Shown here piece after piece: positions 8,080 through 17,329 of a DNA stretch of 64,000 nt. Source of the DNA: Bryobacterales bacterium (GTDB taxonomy: Bacteria > Acidobacteriota > Terriglobia > Bryobacterales > Bryobacteraceae); the NCBI GenBank assembly GCA_016789905.1, contig JAEUQC010000130.1, positions 124,001 through 188,000 of the forward strand, read 5' to 3'. Position numbers and translations under genes: made by a program. The notes beneath the pieces were generated by a model. The model did not search any database and was not told the DNA's origin. It worked only from the letters and a program-made list of their open reading frames with translations. The stretch's first letter is position 1. Each line of letters begins with the position of its first letter.

Positions 8080-8856
8080 ATGGCAGACGGAATTGAAATT
8101 GCGGGCCGACGGTTTACCTCGCGCCTGTTCGTTGGAACTGGAAAGTATCGAAGCAACGCGGAGATGGCGGCGTGCCATGCGGCGTCCGGCGCGGAGGTGG
8201 TGACGGTCGCCGTTCGTAGGGTTAATCTGAACGATACTTCAGGCGAATCTTTGCTGAGCCACATCCCGCGCGATAAGTACTTTCTCCTACCCAATACGGC
8301 GGCCTGTTATACGGCCGACGACGCGATCCGCACGGCGCGGCTGGCCCGCGAAGTGGGTCTTTCCAATTGGGTGAAGCTGGAGGTGATCGGTGATGTGGAT
8401 ACGCTGTTCCCTGACAACGAGGGGCTGCTGGAGGCCACGCGTGTGCTGGTGCAGGAAGGATTTGTGGTGTTGCCGTATACGACGGACGACCTGATCAACG
8501 CCCGGCGCCTGATTGATGCCGGCGCGGCCGCCGTCATGCCGTTGGCGGCGCCTATCGGCAGTGGGTTGGGCATTCAGAATATGACCAATCTGAGGATTCT
8601 GCGCGAGAAGATCACTACCGTGCCGCTGATTGTGGATGCGGGTGTGGGAACGGCGTCCGACGCGGCGCTGGCGATGGAGTTGGGCTACGACGCCATTCTA
8701 ATGAACACAGCGATCGCGGCGGCGACCGACGCCGTAAAGATGGCCGAAGCGATGAAACGTGGTGTGGAGGCGGGCCGTTTGGCATTCGAGGCGGGCCGGA
8801 TGGGCAAAAGGCTTTACGCCACGGCGTCCAGCCCGATGGACGGAAGGATCCAGTAA
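8080..8856 (+). CDS. thiG: Thiazole synthase ThiG
   Basis: ThiG builds the thiazole phosphate ring of thiamine from deoxyxylulose phosphate, dehydroglycine and the ThiS thiocarboxylate. The 258-residue TIM-barrel protein shows FVGTGKYRSNAEMA, the Schiff-base lysine in WVKLEVIGD (about K99), PLAAPIGSGLGIQN and VDAGVGTASDAALAMELG, all family signatures. ATG at 8080 gives the standard length. No thiS, thiE, thiH or thiO is adjacent, so the other thiamine genes must lie elsewhere. The stop codon runs into a hairpin shared with the convergent receptor gene. Confidence 0.96.
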   Translation: MADGIEIAGRRFTSRLFVGTGKYRSNAEMAACHAASGAEVVTVAVRRVNLNDTSGESLLSHIPRDKYFLLPNTAACYTADDAIRTARLAREVGLSNWVKLEVIGDVDTLFPDNEGLLEATRVLVQEGFVVLPYTTDDLINARRLIDAGAAAVMPLAAPIGSGLGIQNMTNLRILREKITTVPLIVDAGVGTASDAALAMELGYDAILMNTAIAAATDAVKMAEAMKRGVEAGRLAFEAGRMGKRLYATASSPMDGRIQ

Positions 8857-8895
8857 ACGCAAAGAAGCCGGCCTGCGCCGGGCTTCTTTGCGTTC
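8856..8895. terminator. Hairpin between convergent thiG and TonB receptor 1
   Basis: A long near-perfect inverted repeat, AACGCAAAGAAGCC paired with GGCTTCTTTGCGTT, has a GC-rich apex and begins at the thiG stop codon. It lies between two convergent genes, so it may serve both strands. U-tracts are weak on both sides. Confidence 0.7.
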
Positions 8896-8912
8896 GGTGT
8901 TGGGGCTTCCGG

Positions 8913-11900
8913 TTAGAAGCTGTATTTCAGTGCGAACTGGAGTTGGCGCATGTTGGTGCGGGTTCCAGTGATGGTGCCAAAAGCGCCCTGCGCGCTAGGT
9001 GCCAGGTTGGAGCCCTGGAATGTCGCGCTGGCAAGGTTAGTGTTTGGGTTGCCCCAGTTCGGGTGGTTGGGGAAGTTAAACGCCTCGAACCGGAACTGGA
9101 ACTGATGTTTTTCGCTGAACGGCATCTGGAAGTTCTTGATGGTGCTGAAATCCCAGCCGAAGATGCCCGGGCTGTTGAGCGTATTCCGCCCGGTGTTACC
9201 GAAGGTGCCGTCCACGGGTTTGGTGAAGGCCTGCCAATTGAACCACTGGGAGGGCGTCGGGTTGCTGATCTCGGCGTTCGAACCAACCGAGTCCGGACGG
9301 TCAAACTGGCCACCGGTGTTGGAGGGATCGCCGCCCACCGTCATGGTAATGGGGAAGCCAGACTGCAGGGTAATGATGGAGCCCAACTGCCAGCCGCCGA
9401 TAATTGCGTTGGCGAAGCTGTTCGCAATGTCGAACTTGCGGCCCTTGCCGAATGGAACGTCCCACAAGGCGGATGTAACAAAGCGCTGGCGAACGTCGTG
9501 GCTGGAACGGGCGTACTCGCAGGTCCGGCAGTAGCTGTTCTGCGGGAACAAGGTGTCGCCGCCCTGATTGCGAATGGCGGTGGCTGTGTCCAAGGATTTA
9601 GCCCACGTGTAGCTCATCAAATAGGTGATTCCGTTGGAGTACCGTTTGGTGAGTTTCGCGCCGAGCGAGTTGTAGTTGCCGGTGCCGCCGTTGTCGACCA
9701 GTTGAATTCGGCCGAAGTTCGGGAACGGGGAGCGTGCCTGCAGGCTCAAGCCGGTGGAGCGTGGCGCGGGTACGGTTTCGTTCACCGCGCGAAGGCCTTC
9801 CAGCTTCCGGCTCACGGAGCCGAGGTAGCCGATTTCAAACAGAGTTCCGCCGCCCAGTTCGCGCTGCACGTTCAACATGTACTGCATGGAGTACGGTGTA
9901 CGGCGGTCGTAGGGATTGGCGAACGTGTAGGGGCGCGGAACATTGGCGATACCGCCGGCGATTGCCGCCAACCCGTTTTCCCAACGCAAGCTCGGGAATA
10001 GCGAGTTGGAGTTGTCGCGCAGGCGGCCAGCCAGGTTGCGGGCCATGTCGAAACGCGGGTTGCCGGTGTCCTGGTTATAGAACATACCGGCGCCGCCGCG
10101 AATCACCCATTTTGACGATGGGTTCCAGGAGACGCCAAACCGAGGGGCGAAGTCGTTGCGGTCAATGCCTACCAGACGGTCTCCCAGCGTGCCGTCCTGC
10201 CGGACTTCAATATCGGGCCAGCGCAGACGAATGCCGCTGTACGGGTCGCTGCTCGAAGCCCCCTGCCGCATGAAGAACGGGTAGAGCGAGCGGTCACTCA
10301 CGTTCGCGTTGCGGAAGTCGGTTGGCTTGATGTCCTGCCGGATGATGCCGTTGAACAGCGTGCCAGTGGCGTCTTTCCACGGCGGGGTGTACTCGTAGCG
10401 CAATCCCCAGTTCACCGTGACCTTCTGCGAGAGCTTCCAGGTGTCGTCGAAGAATACGGCGTAACCGACGCTCTGGAACTTCGCATTGGCAATGGAGACA
10501 GCGGCTTCGGCCTGCTGGATTTCGCCAAGCAGGAAGTCCGCGAAGCCGTCGCCTTTGGAGTTGACCACCGCGGAGTTACGCGTGGCGTCAGCGTTAAACA
10601 GGAACTCGCCGCGGGCAAACTGGTTGCCGATCTGGAAGTAATTGTCCCAGCGCACTTCGCCACCCATTTTGTAGGTGTGCTTGCCCTTAATCAGGGAGAA
10701 GTTATTTACGGCTTGAATGGTCCGGTTGTTGTTCTCGTACGGACCTTCGGAACCGTTGCCGAAACCGGAGTAGACGCCGGCAAAACCGATGGCTGGAATG
10801 CCCCACTGCACGGAGGGGCCGGAGTTCAGGCCAGGGATCTTTAGTTCGCCGACAACGTCGCGAGTGAAGGCGAGTTCCGGACCCGTGGTGTTGTAAAAGC
10901 GGCTTAGGCCGAAGCGGGCTTCGTTAACCATCGTTGGAGAAAGCACACGCGTGTTGGAGACCATGTATTGGTCAAACGTGGTGATGATCTTGTCGCCGTT
11001 TTGGAATAGTTGCGAAGTCAGCTGATTTTCGTCTCCCCAGGAATAGCGGCCGAACCAGTTCGATTTCGAGGACTCTACCCAGTCGCCACGGGTGACAAAC
11101 TGGTCGCGATCAATTGGCAGCGACCGGCTGATCTGATGATTGCGGCGCAGACCGGCCGAAGGCAGGTTGGCCGCCGGGAAGAACTCCAGCAGTTTCTGCG
11201 ATGTGGCGTGGAAGCGCGACGAAGGAATCTGGTTGTTGGCGAAGGGAGTGGCGGTTACGGTCGTCCCTTGCTGGGCGCGCGAGCGGGGATCGAAGATTTG
11301 GTTCACGCCGGCAATGTTGAAATTACCGGTGCGCATTTCGGCCAGCGGAAGGTCGTAGACCGACTGCACAGACCGGCGCTGGCGGAACCACTCGTAGTTC
11401 GTCATGAAGAACAACTTGTTCTTTCCGTTGAAGATTTTCGGAATAATCACGGGACCGCTGAAGGTGAAACCGTACTGGTTCCATTTGAAGGGGTCTTTCG
11501 GCGGACGGGCGGCGGTGAAGGCGTAGTTTTTGGCGTCGAACTTGTCGTTGCGCAAGAACTCAAACATCGTGCCGTGGTAGTCGTTGCTGCCGCCCTTGGT
11601 GGACACATTGATTTGTGAAGCGGAACGGCCGTATTCAGCCGGATAGACGCCCGTTTGCACCTTGAATTCCTGCAAGGCGTCAATGGAGGGTTGCACGATG
11701 AAAGCGTTGAAGTTCGGGTCGGTGTTCTCGATGCCGTCCAGTGTGAAGCGATTGAACTGAGCGCGCTGACCGCCAATGGAGATGCTCTGATCGGTGCGGA
11801 TGCCGCCCTGGCGGGAGCCGGCCTGTCCCGCGTTGGGGAAGCCGAAGCTGACGTTCGGCGCCAGCGAAACCAGTTGCAGGTAGTTGCGGCCGTTTAGCGG

Positions 11901-12329
11901 AAGCTCGACGATTCGCTTGTTTTCAATCACGGTGCCGACGGTCGCGTTTTCCGTGGAGAGCACGGCGGCGGCGGCGGAAACTTCAATCGATTCGGAAACC
12001 TGGCCTACTTGCATTTCCAGGTCGAGCCGGGCGCTCTGCTGGACCTGCAACTGAAATTTTGAAACGTTCGCGGACTTGAATCCCATCTTCTCCGCGCGGA
12101 GGTTATAGGTGCCGGGCGAGAGCGACGGAAAGGCGTATAGGCCATTCTCGTTCGAAATCGCTTCGCGAACGGCGCCGGTGTCGGCATTGGTTATTGTGAC
12201 GCGGGCGCCCGCGATGACAGCGTCGGAGCTGTCGCGCACTTCGCCCGAAATATCGCCAAAGGTCTGACCGAACATGGTCAGCCCGAACAGCAGGCACGAG
12301 AGTGCTGCTGTCACAAACTTGGTTTTCAT
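8913..12329 (-). CDS. Oar-like TonB-dependent receptor with carboxypeptidase-regulatory domain (receptor 1)
   Basis: This is an outer-membrane receptor of the Oar/CarboxypepD-regulatory type common in Acidobacteria, 1138 residues from ATG at 12329. The start was chosen because it opens a signal peptide (MKTKFVTAALSCLLFGLTM). A longer frame to 12377 adds 16 residues with no signal character. Residues about 25-105 are the carboxypeptidase regulatory-like beta domain (GEVRDSSDAVIAGA, later GLYAFPSLSPGTYNL). Then come the plug with the LPLNGRNY motif and a large beta-barrel ending in the outer-membrane aromatic residue (ALKYSF). The substrate cannot be read from sequence. It stands alone between thiG and the S9 peptidase. 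Confidence 0.9.
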   Translation of the reverse strand: MKTKFVTAALSCLLFGLTMFGQTFGDISGEVRDSSDAVIAGARVTITNADTGAVREAISNENGLYAFPSLSPGTYNLRAEKMGFKSANVSKFQLQVQQSARLDLEMQVGQVSESIEVSAAAAVLSTENATVGTVIENKRIVELPLNGRNYLQLVSLAPNVSFGFPNAGQAGSRQGGIRTDQSISIGGQRAQFNRFTLDGIENTDPNFNAFIVQPSIDALQEFKVQTGVYPAEYGRSASQINVSTKGGSNDYHGTMFEFLRNDKFDAKNYAFTAARPPKDPFKWNQYGFTFSGPVIIPKIFNGKNKLFFMTNYEWFRQRRSVQSVYDLPLAEMRTGNFNIAGVNQIFDPRSRAQQGTTVTATPFANNQIPSSRFHATSQKLLEFFPAANLPSAGLRRNHQISRSLPIDRDQFVTRGDWVESSKSNWFGRYSWGDENQLTSQLFQNGDKIITTFDQYMVSNTRVLSPTMVNEARFGLSRFYNTTGPELAFTRDVVGELKIPGLNSGPSVQWGIPAIGFAGVYSGFGNGSEGPYENNNRTIQAVNNFSLIKGKHTYKMGGEVRWDNYFQIGNQFARGEFLFNADATRNSAVVNSKGDGFADFLLGEIQQAEAAVSIANAKFQSVGYAVFFDDTWKLSQKVTVNWGLRYEYTPPWKDATGTLFNGIIRQDIKPTDFRNANVSDRSLYPFFMRQGASSSDPYSGIRLRWPDIEVRQDGTLGDRLVGIDRNDFAPRFGVSWNPSSKWVIRGGAGMFYNQDTGNPRFDMARNLAGRLRDNSNSLFPSLRWENGLAAIAGGIANVPRPYTFANPYDRRTPYSMQYMLNVQRELGGGTLFEIGYLGSVSRKLEGLRAVNETVPAPRSTGLSLQARSPFPNFGRIQLVDNGGTGNYNSLGAKLTKRYSNGITYLMSYTWAKSLDTATAIRNQGGDTLFPQNSYCRTCEYARSSHDVRQRFVTSALWDVPFGKGRKFDIANSFANAIIGGWQLGSIITLQSGFPITMTVGGDPSNTGGQFDRPDSVGSNAEISNPTPSQWFNWQAFTKPVDGTFGNTGRNTLNSPGIFGWDFSTIKNFQMPFSEKHQFQFRFEAFNFPNHPNWGNPNTNLASATFQGSNLAPSAQGAFGTITGTRTNMRQLQFALKYSF

Positions 12330-12583
12330 GTAATTGTGACTCCCCGGAAACGTAGTTGCCGTCTCGCTAAGGTACAAAACCGTTCAGGGGCTCCGCAAGT
12401 TGGGAAAAGTTAATGCCGGCAAACACGCCCAACCCTGCACGGTGGACGTGCTTGCCAGCAGTGGCCCCGCGACGACAGTGGAGAATCCACGGTGGGCGGA
12501 ATGCTTGGCGGATTATGTCGCATGAATCGCCCGGTGGCAAGCGGGGGGCGGCTTCGCTTCAACGCGTACACGCCACGAGAGCG
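12330..12583 (-). other. Intergenic region upstream of TonB receptor 1
   Basis: These 254 bp lie between the S9 peptidase stop and the receptor start. A GGGGAG ribosome site precedes the receptor ATG. I found only weak promoter-like hexamers and no coding frame that looks real. Confidence 0.4.
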
Positions 12584-14623
12584 TTAGTTCCGCGCCGGAA
12601 ATACCTGCGAAACGAGGAACGCAAGCATGTCGGCCGCATTGTCGATCTGCTTGGCGATGGGCAGCCCGGCGGAATGGCCGCCCTCGGTGTCGTAGTGCAG
12701 CAGGATGGGCTTGCCGGAAGCATTCGCCGCCTGCACGCGTGCCGCCATTTTCCGGGCGTGCAGCGGGTCCACGCGCGTATCGGCGTCCCCAGTAACGAAC
12801 ATCGTCGCCGGATATTTCACTCCGTCCTTCACGTTCTGATACGGCGAATATTTGTGAATGTAGGCGAACTGTTTGGGATCTTCGGCCGATCCGTATTCGG
12901 GCGTCCAATATCGCGCCACTTTGAACAGATGAAATCGAACCATATCAAGCAGCGGCACCGCGCAGACAACAGCGCCATAAAGCTCCGGCCGCTGTGTCAT
13001 CGCCGCGCCCACCAGCAGGCCGCCGTTCGAACCTCCGTAAATCGCTAGCCGCTCTGGCCGCGTGTATTTGTTCGCAATCAGCCATTCCGCCGCGCCGATG
13101 TAGTCGTCAAAAACGTTCTGCTTCTTTTCGAGCATTCCCGCTTTGTGCCAATCTTCGCCGAACTCGCTGCCGCCACGCAGGTTCACAATCACCACCGCGC
13201 CGCCATTCTCAATCCACCAGTTGTAGGTAGCGCTGAACCCGGGCGTCATCGCGAGGGAAAACCCGCCGTAGCCATAGAGAATCGTCGGCAGGTCGCCATC
13301 CAGCTTCCGGTCCGCCCGATGCGCGACGAACATCGGCACCTTGGTGCCGTCCTTCGATGTGAACCACTTCTGTGTCACGCTCATCGCCATCCTCTCCACG
13401 GGCACCTTCTGCCGGTAGAACTCGCGACTGGCGCCGGTGGCGATAGAGTGCAAATAGGTAGCCCCCGGTTCGGTGAAGGACTTGAATGTGGTGAAGGCGA
13501 TGTCGTCCTCCCAGGTGCCTTCCAGATTGGTTCCGGTGCCGATGCCCGGAAACTTCACTTCGCGCACCAGCTTGCCGGCGGGCGTGTAGAGCCGCGTCTT
13601 CGGCAGCACGTTTTCCAGTGTGTTGACGGCAATACGCCCGCCTGTCAACGCCATGGCCTCTATGTTCCACTCGGTTTGCGGAACAATCTCTTTCCAGTTC
13701 GCGGGTTCCGGCTTGTTCAAGTCGACGGCGATCACGCGGTGGCGCGGCGCATCCAGGTTTGTTTTCAGGAACAGCGTGTCACCGCCAATCGCGCCGCGAA
13801 AGGAGGCCTTCCGTTCCGTGTTAATGACGATCAGTTTCCGATCCGCCAGGCGCAGCACATGCAACCGATCCTGTTCGCTGGCCGAACCCATCGCCGCGGT
13901 CAACTGCAGGTAGCGGCCGTTGTGGGAAAGGTCGGAAAACAACAGATAGGTAGGGCCGAGGTCCTCGCCAAAGATCACCTTCGGCTGCTCGCCAAAGGTC
14001 TGCTCGAAAAGCCGCGGGCCGTCTTTGGTGGCGCGGCAAAACATCACCCCTTTGGCGCCGGGCAGCAGGTTGACGCTCAAGTAGCGGCCGCGCGGGAGCA
14101 CGTCGCCGAACTCCCGCTTTGTTTCCACATCCAGGAAGTGGACCTCCACCTCATCTTCCCCGCCCTGGCGAATGCCATAGGCAAGCAATCTGCCGTCGGT
14201 GCTGTGATCCTGCACCGAGATTGATTTCGATCCACCCCACGGATTGGGATCGATCAACACCTCGTCGTTGCCCTTTTCTCCTTTGCGAACCAGCAGCACA
14301 GCCTGGTCCTGCTCGGGCGTGCGCTTCATGAAGAAAAAGTAGTTGCCGACGTGGGAAACGCCGAGGCTCTCCACACGCATCAACTCCGTGAGCCGCTTCA
14401 CAATCGCCGGGCGACGCGGCACTGCGTTAACGAAGGATTTTGTGTAGTCCATCTGTGCCTTCAGCCAGGCCCGTGTCTCTGGACTCTGCTGGTCTTCCAG
14501 CCAGCGGTACGGGTCCGGAACGCTGACACCGTGGAGGACGTCGACCGTTGTGTCTTTGCGGGTTTCCGGGGGCGGCGCGGATAGGAGTGTCATGGTGGAA
14601 AGAGCGGCGATGAGGGTTCTCAT
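12584..14623 (-). CDS. Prolyl oligopeptidase family (S9) serine peptidase
   Basis: This 679-residue S9A-type peptidase is probably exported, since the first 15 residues resemble a signal peptide (MRTLIAALSTMTLLS). The N-terminal part has the family entry VLHGVSVPDPYRWLED, followed by a beta-propeller region. The C-terminal alpha/beta-hydrolase domain carries the nucleophile elbow YGGSNGG (about Ser532), the Asp in GDADTRV (about 615) and the His in EGGHSAG (about 650), so the triad is complete. ATG at 14623 overlaps the preceding deacetylase stop as ATGA. It is the last gene of the Mla-like operon. Its link to lipid transport is only positional. Confidence 0.92.
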   Translation of the reverse strand: MRTLIAALSTMTLLSAPPPETRKDTTVDVLHGVSVPDPYRWLEDQQSPETRAWLKAQMDYTKSFVNAVPRRPAIVKRLTELMRVESLGVSHVGNYFFFMKRTPEQDQAVLLVRKGEKGNDEVLIDPNPWGGSKSISVQDHSTDGRLLAYGIRQGGEDEVEVHFLDVETKREFGDVLPRGRYLSVNLLPGAKGVMFCRATKDGPRLFEQTFGEQPKVIFGEDLGPTYLLFSDLSHNGRYLQLTAAMGSASEQDRLHVLRLADRKLIVINTERKASFRGAIGGDTLFLKTNLDAPRHRVIAVDLNKPEPANWKEIVPQTEWNIEAMALTGGRIAVNTLENVLPKTRLYTPAGKLVREVKFPGIGTGTNLEGTWEDDIAFTTFKSFTEPGATYLHSIATGASREFYRQKVPVERMAMSVTQKWFTSKDGTKVPMFVAHRADRKLDGDLPTILYGYGGFSLAMTPGFSATYNWWIENGGAVVIVNLRGGSEFGEDWHKAGMLEKKQNVFDDYIGAAEWLIANKYTRPERLAIYGGSNGGLLVGAAMTQRPELYGAVVCAVPLLDMVRFHLFKVARYWTPEYGSAEDPKQFAYIHKYSPYQNVKDGVKYPATMFVTGDADTRVDPLHARKMAARVQAANASGKPILLHYDTEGGHSAGLPIAKQIDNAADMLAFLVSQVFPARN

Positions 14624-15408
14624 ATGTCTCGGTAACGGGTTAGAGTGATGTGGTTTGTTTCGAGGGCGGCCCGGGTTTCGGCCGCCGTCAAGGCTTGGAG
14701 TTCCGCGGCGCGGCTTTGCTTCAGGCGCGTTGGCGCGGCCTGCAATTCAGCGGTGCAGTGCCCGGGGTGAGTCATCAATTCGGTAACCCCTTCCGGTAGA
14801 TGCGTAAAGAGTTCTGCAAGGTCCTTGGAGTTGTAGCGGCCCGTTAGGGCGAAGCCGGCGAAATAGTTGGTGACGCGACGCCCGGAGAGGTCCATAGCTA
14901 TCGCGCGGTCGCGAACGAGCAGGTTGACAAGACGCGCTTGCAGCGGCGCGCGGTAGGCCAACGGCAGGTCCGCCGGCCGGCGGACGAACGGAATGTGAAA
15001 CTCCTCCGCCACGGCGCACAGCGCCCGGCAAACCGGAGGGAGCAGGTGCGTGTGTTTGTGGGCGTCAGCATGGAGAGGCGCGAGACCGGCGGATCTAATC
15101 TTGTCCGCTTGCGCGGAAAGTTCGTCATAAAGGTTCAATTGGCCGGAGTATACGGCGCGAACCAGCGCGGGAACATCTTTGGGAAGCGGGTTGCCGGTCA
15201 CCAGCGAACGTCCGCCAACGAGGACGAAATGAACGCCGACATCGAGCCCGGAATTGGCGTTGGCGAGACGCACGGCATCATCGAATGCATCGCCATTCGC
15301 CATCAAGGTCGTCGCGGTCAGTATGCCGCGTGTGTGTGCTTCGATGATGCCCGAGTTCACGTCCCGCGTGAAGCCAAAGTCATCCGCATTAACGATCAGC
15401 CGTTTCAA
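14620..15408 (-). CDS. ChbG/YdjC (HpnK)-type carbohydrate deacetylase
   Basis: YdjC-family proteins are metal-dependent deacetylases acting on N-acetyl sugars; the HpnK branch deacetylates hopanoid side-chain glucosamine. The 262-residue protein keeps the metal-site motifs NADDFG (residues 7-12), VGVHFVL and HADAHKHTH. The start is TTG at 15408, overlapping the MCE stop as TTGA; no ATG fits. Downstream coupling with the S9 peptidase is by ATGA. Being wired into an Mla-like operon favours a lipid or glycolipid substrate, but that is inference and the exact substrate is unknown. Confidence 0.88.
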   Translation of the reverse strand: MKRLIVNADDFGFTRDVNSGIIEAHTRGILTATTLMANGDAFDDAVRLANANSGLDVGVHFVLVGGRSLVTGNPLPKDVPALVRAVYSGQLNLYDELSAQADKIRSAGLAPLHADAHKHTHLLPPVCRALCAVAEEFHIPFVRRPADLPLAYRAPLQARLVNLLVRDRAIAMDLSGRRVTNYFAGFALTGRYNSKDLAELFTHLPEGVTELMTHPGHCTAELQAAPTRLKQSRAAELQALTAAETRAALETNHITLTRYRDI

Positions 15409-16490
15409 AACAGTTTGAGTTGAATGGTCAGGAACTTCTTGGGATTGGCACGGAAGTCCTTCATGAACTGGTTCATCTCCTTCATGGAGCCGTTCATGGA
15501 GTCGTATAACGCGGGATTCACCATTAACTGACCCATTGTTCCCTGGCCGCTATTCACCTTATCTATGGTTCGATCCAGATTCAGGATCAGCTTGTTCATG
15601 TTGGCGTGCAGCTCGTCGCTTTTGATCAGCTTGCCCGCGGTTCCATTGCCCTTGTTGATCTCATCAATCGTCTTGCGCATCTCGGCGACGGTGGCACGAA
15701 CTTCGTCGTAGAGCGCCGGGTCCTTCAAAAGCTTGCTCGCGGAGCCCTTCCCTTCGCTGAGGTCGGTTTGCAGCCCGGCGATCGTTGCATCCACACGTTT
15801 GATGGTGCCCCTAACTTCGTCATACATCGCCTCGTCGTAGAGCAGCTTACCCACCGTGCCTTTGCCGGCGCTAATGGCCACGGAGATTTTCTGTACCTCC
15901 GCGACGGTTGCCACCAGCCGTTGGTAGAGTTCGTCATCTACCAACAATTTGCCGATTGACCCCTTTCCGGTTTCCACTGTCGCCACAATGTTGTTGACGC
16001 GTTCGACGATCTGCTGCAAAGACTGTAGGGACGGGTAGGCGGCGTTCACCAGGTCCTGGAACTCGCGGGTATCCAGGCTGCGCAGTTCGCCCCCGGCCAC
16101 GATGGGCTTCGACTCCTTGCCCATCTTTATGTTGATGTATTTGGTGCCAAGCAGATTTTCGGCACCGATGGCGGCTTGGGAGTCGGCGGGAATCTGACGG
16201 ATTTTGTCCTCGTCGATAATGAGGTCCAGCTTGATGCGACGGTTCGGTTTGTTCTCGCCCGACAGCCCAACGCGGCCTATCTTGCCGATGGCGATGCCGC
16301 TCAACCTTACAGCGGAGCCTTCCGTGATGGCCGCCGAATCGTCAAGGAACGTGTAGATCGTTACCTCTTTTGCAAAGAGGCTCTTGTTGCCGGTCAATAA
16401 GAAAATGAGAACGGCAAGAATGAAGAGGGCGACGGCGGCAAGGATGCCGACACGGAGTTGGGCCCAGGATACTTTGGCGGCGGATGGCAT
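15405..16490 (-). CDS. MCE domain protein (MlaD-like) of a lipid ABC transporter
   Basis: MCE proteins are periplasmic lipid-binding subunits of Mla-type transporters. The 361-residue protein has one transmembrane helix at about residues 14-33 and one MCE domain at about 43-125 (EGSAVRLSGIAIGKIG). After it, five tandem units each begin with a G-x-G-(T/S)-x-x-(K/Q)-L pattern at about residues 175, 209, 247, 281 and 315, followed by a helical segment with L/A-Y-D. The repeats probably form an extended helical needle. It follows the ATPase gene by 5 bp and overlaps the deacetylase. Direction of lipid flow cannot be told. Confidence 0.92.
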   Translation of the reverse strand: MPSAAKVSWAQLRVGILAAVALFILAVLIFLLTGNKSLFAKEVTIYTFLDDSAAITEGSAVRLSGIAIGKIGRVGLSGENKPNRRIKLDLIIDEDKIRQIPADSQAAIGAENLLGTKYINIKMGKESKPIVAGGELRSLDTREFQDLVNAAYPSLQSLQQIVERVNNIVATVETGKGSIGKLLVDDELYQRLVATVAEVQKISVAISAGKGTVGKLLYDEAMYDEVRGTIKRVDATIAGLQTDLSEGKGSASKLLKDPALYDEVRATVAEMRKTIDEINKGNGTAGKLIKSDELHANMNKLILNLDRTIDKVNSGQGTMGQLMVNPALYDSMNGSMKEMNQFMKDFRANPKKFLTIQLKLF

Positions 16491-16495
16491 GGGGT

Positions 16496-17329
16496 TCAGT
16501 GAGCGGAACGTTGCATGGAAAATTTGGCGATGTAGGGGTCAGTGGACGCGTCCAACTCCGCTTCGCTGCCTTCGAAAACGATCTGGCCGTCCCTCATTAC
16601 GACGAAACGCGTGCTCTGTCGCAGGGGCGAGTCATCGGGAATTCGTTCCAGCCGCTTACTATCCGGATTGTAGCGAAAGTTGGCCATGATGTGCCCGTCC
16701 TGGAAGCGGTGAGTCACAATCGCCGATGTAGCGTTTCGTGTTTCACGCTCTTGAATGATGAGCGACATGATGTTGTTGGCGGTGATCGGGTCCAGACCCG
16801 CGGTGGGCGAATCGTAGAGCAGCAGCGCCGGATCGGAGATTCCGGCACGCGCTATTCCCACGCGGCGCCGCATGCCGCCGGACAGTTCGCTGGGAAACTT
16901 TTCGAGCGTATGGCCGAGTTCGACGAACCGGAGCGCCTCTTCAACTTGGGGATGGACCTCTTCCGGCTTCTTGCTGGAACGGTTCACCAGCGGATAGGCG
17001 ACATTTTCTTCAATGGTCAGCGAATCGAACAGGCCGCCCTCCTGAAACAAAACGCCAATATGGCTGCGGACTTCGTACCATTGGTTTTCGGTGTAGTCCG
17101 TAACGTCGTGGCCGAAAAGAAAGATCCGGCCTTCCGTGGGTTTCAACAAGCCAAGCGCCACCTTCAGCATCACGCTTTTTCCAGCGCCAGCGGCGCCCAG
17201 AATGATCTTGGTCTCGCCGGCGCGCATCTCAAGGGACACGTTGTCGAGCACCTTCGCCCCTTCGCCGAAGGCCAACGAAATATTCTGAAGGCGCAGGATG
17301 CAGGGGCGCTCTGTGGCGTGGGTCGGCAT
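16496..17329 (-). CDS. Mla-type ABC transporter ATPase (MlaF-like)
   Basis: This is the cytoplasmic ATPase partner of the MlaE-like permease, 277 residues. It shows Walker A GAAGAGKS, the Q-loop region FQEGGLFDSLT typical of MlaF, the signature LSGGMRRRVGIARA, and a Walker B with D-loop (LLLYDSPTAGLDP). The residue after the Walker B aspartate is serine rather than the usual catalytic glutamate. The start is ATG at 17329, sharing one base with the permease stop (TGATG). A frame extending to 17380 overlaps the permease and adds nothing family-like. Confidence 0.92.
   Translation of the reverse strand: MPTHATERPCILRLQNISLAFGEGAKVLDNVSLEMRAGETKIILGAAGAGKSVMLKVALGLLKPTEGRIFLFGHDVTDYTENQWYEVRSHIGVLFQEGGLFDSLTIEENVAYPLVNRSSKKPEEVHPQVEEALRFVELGHTLEKFPSELSGGMRRRVGIARAGISDPALLLYDSPTAGLDPITANNIMSLIIQERETRNATSAIVTHRFQDGHIMANFRYNPDSKRLERIPDDSPLRQSTRFVVMRDGQIVFEGSEAELDASTDPYIAKFSMQRSAH

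Noticed and set aside
13145..14224. Plus-strand open frame opposite the S9 peptidase
   Set aside because: The minus-strand peptidase has an intact triad and family motifs; the opposite frame has none.
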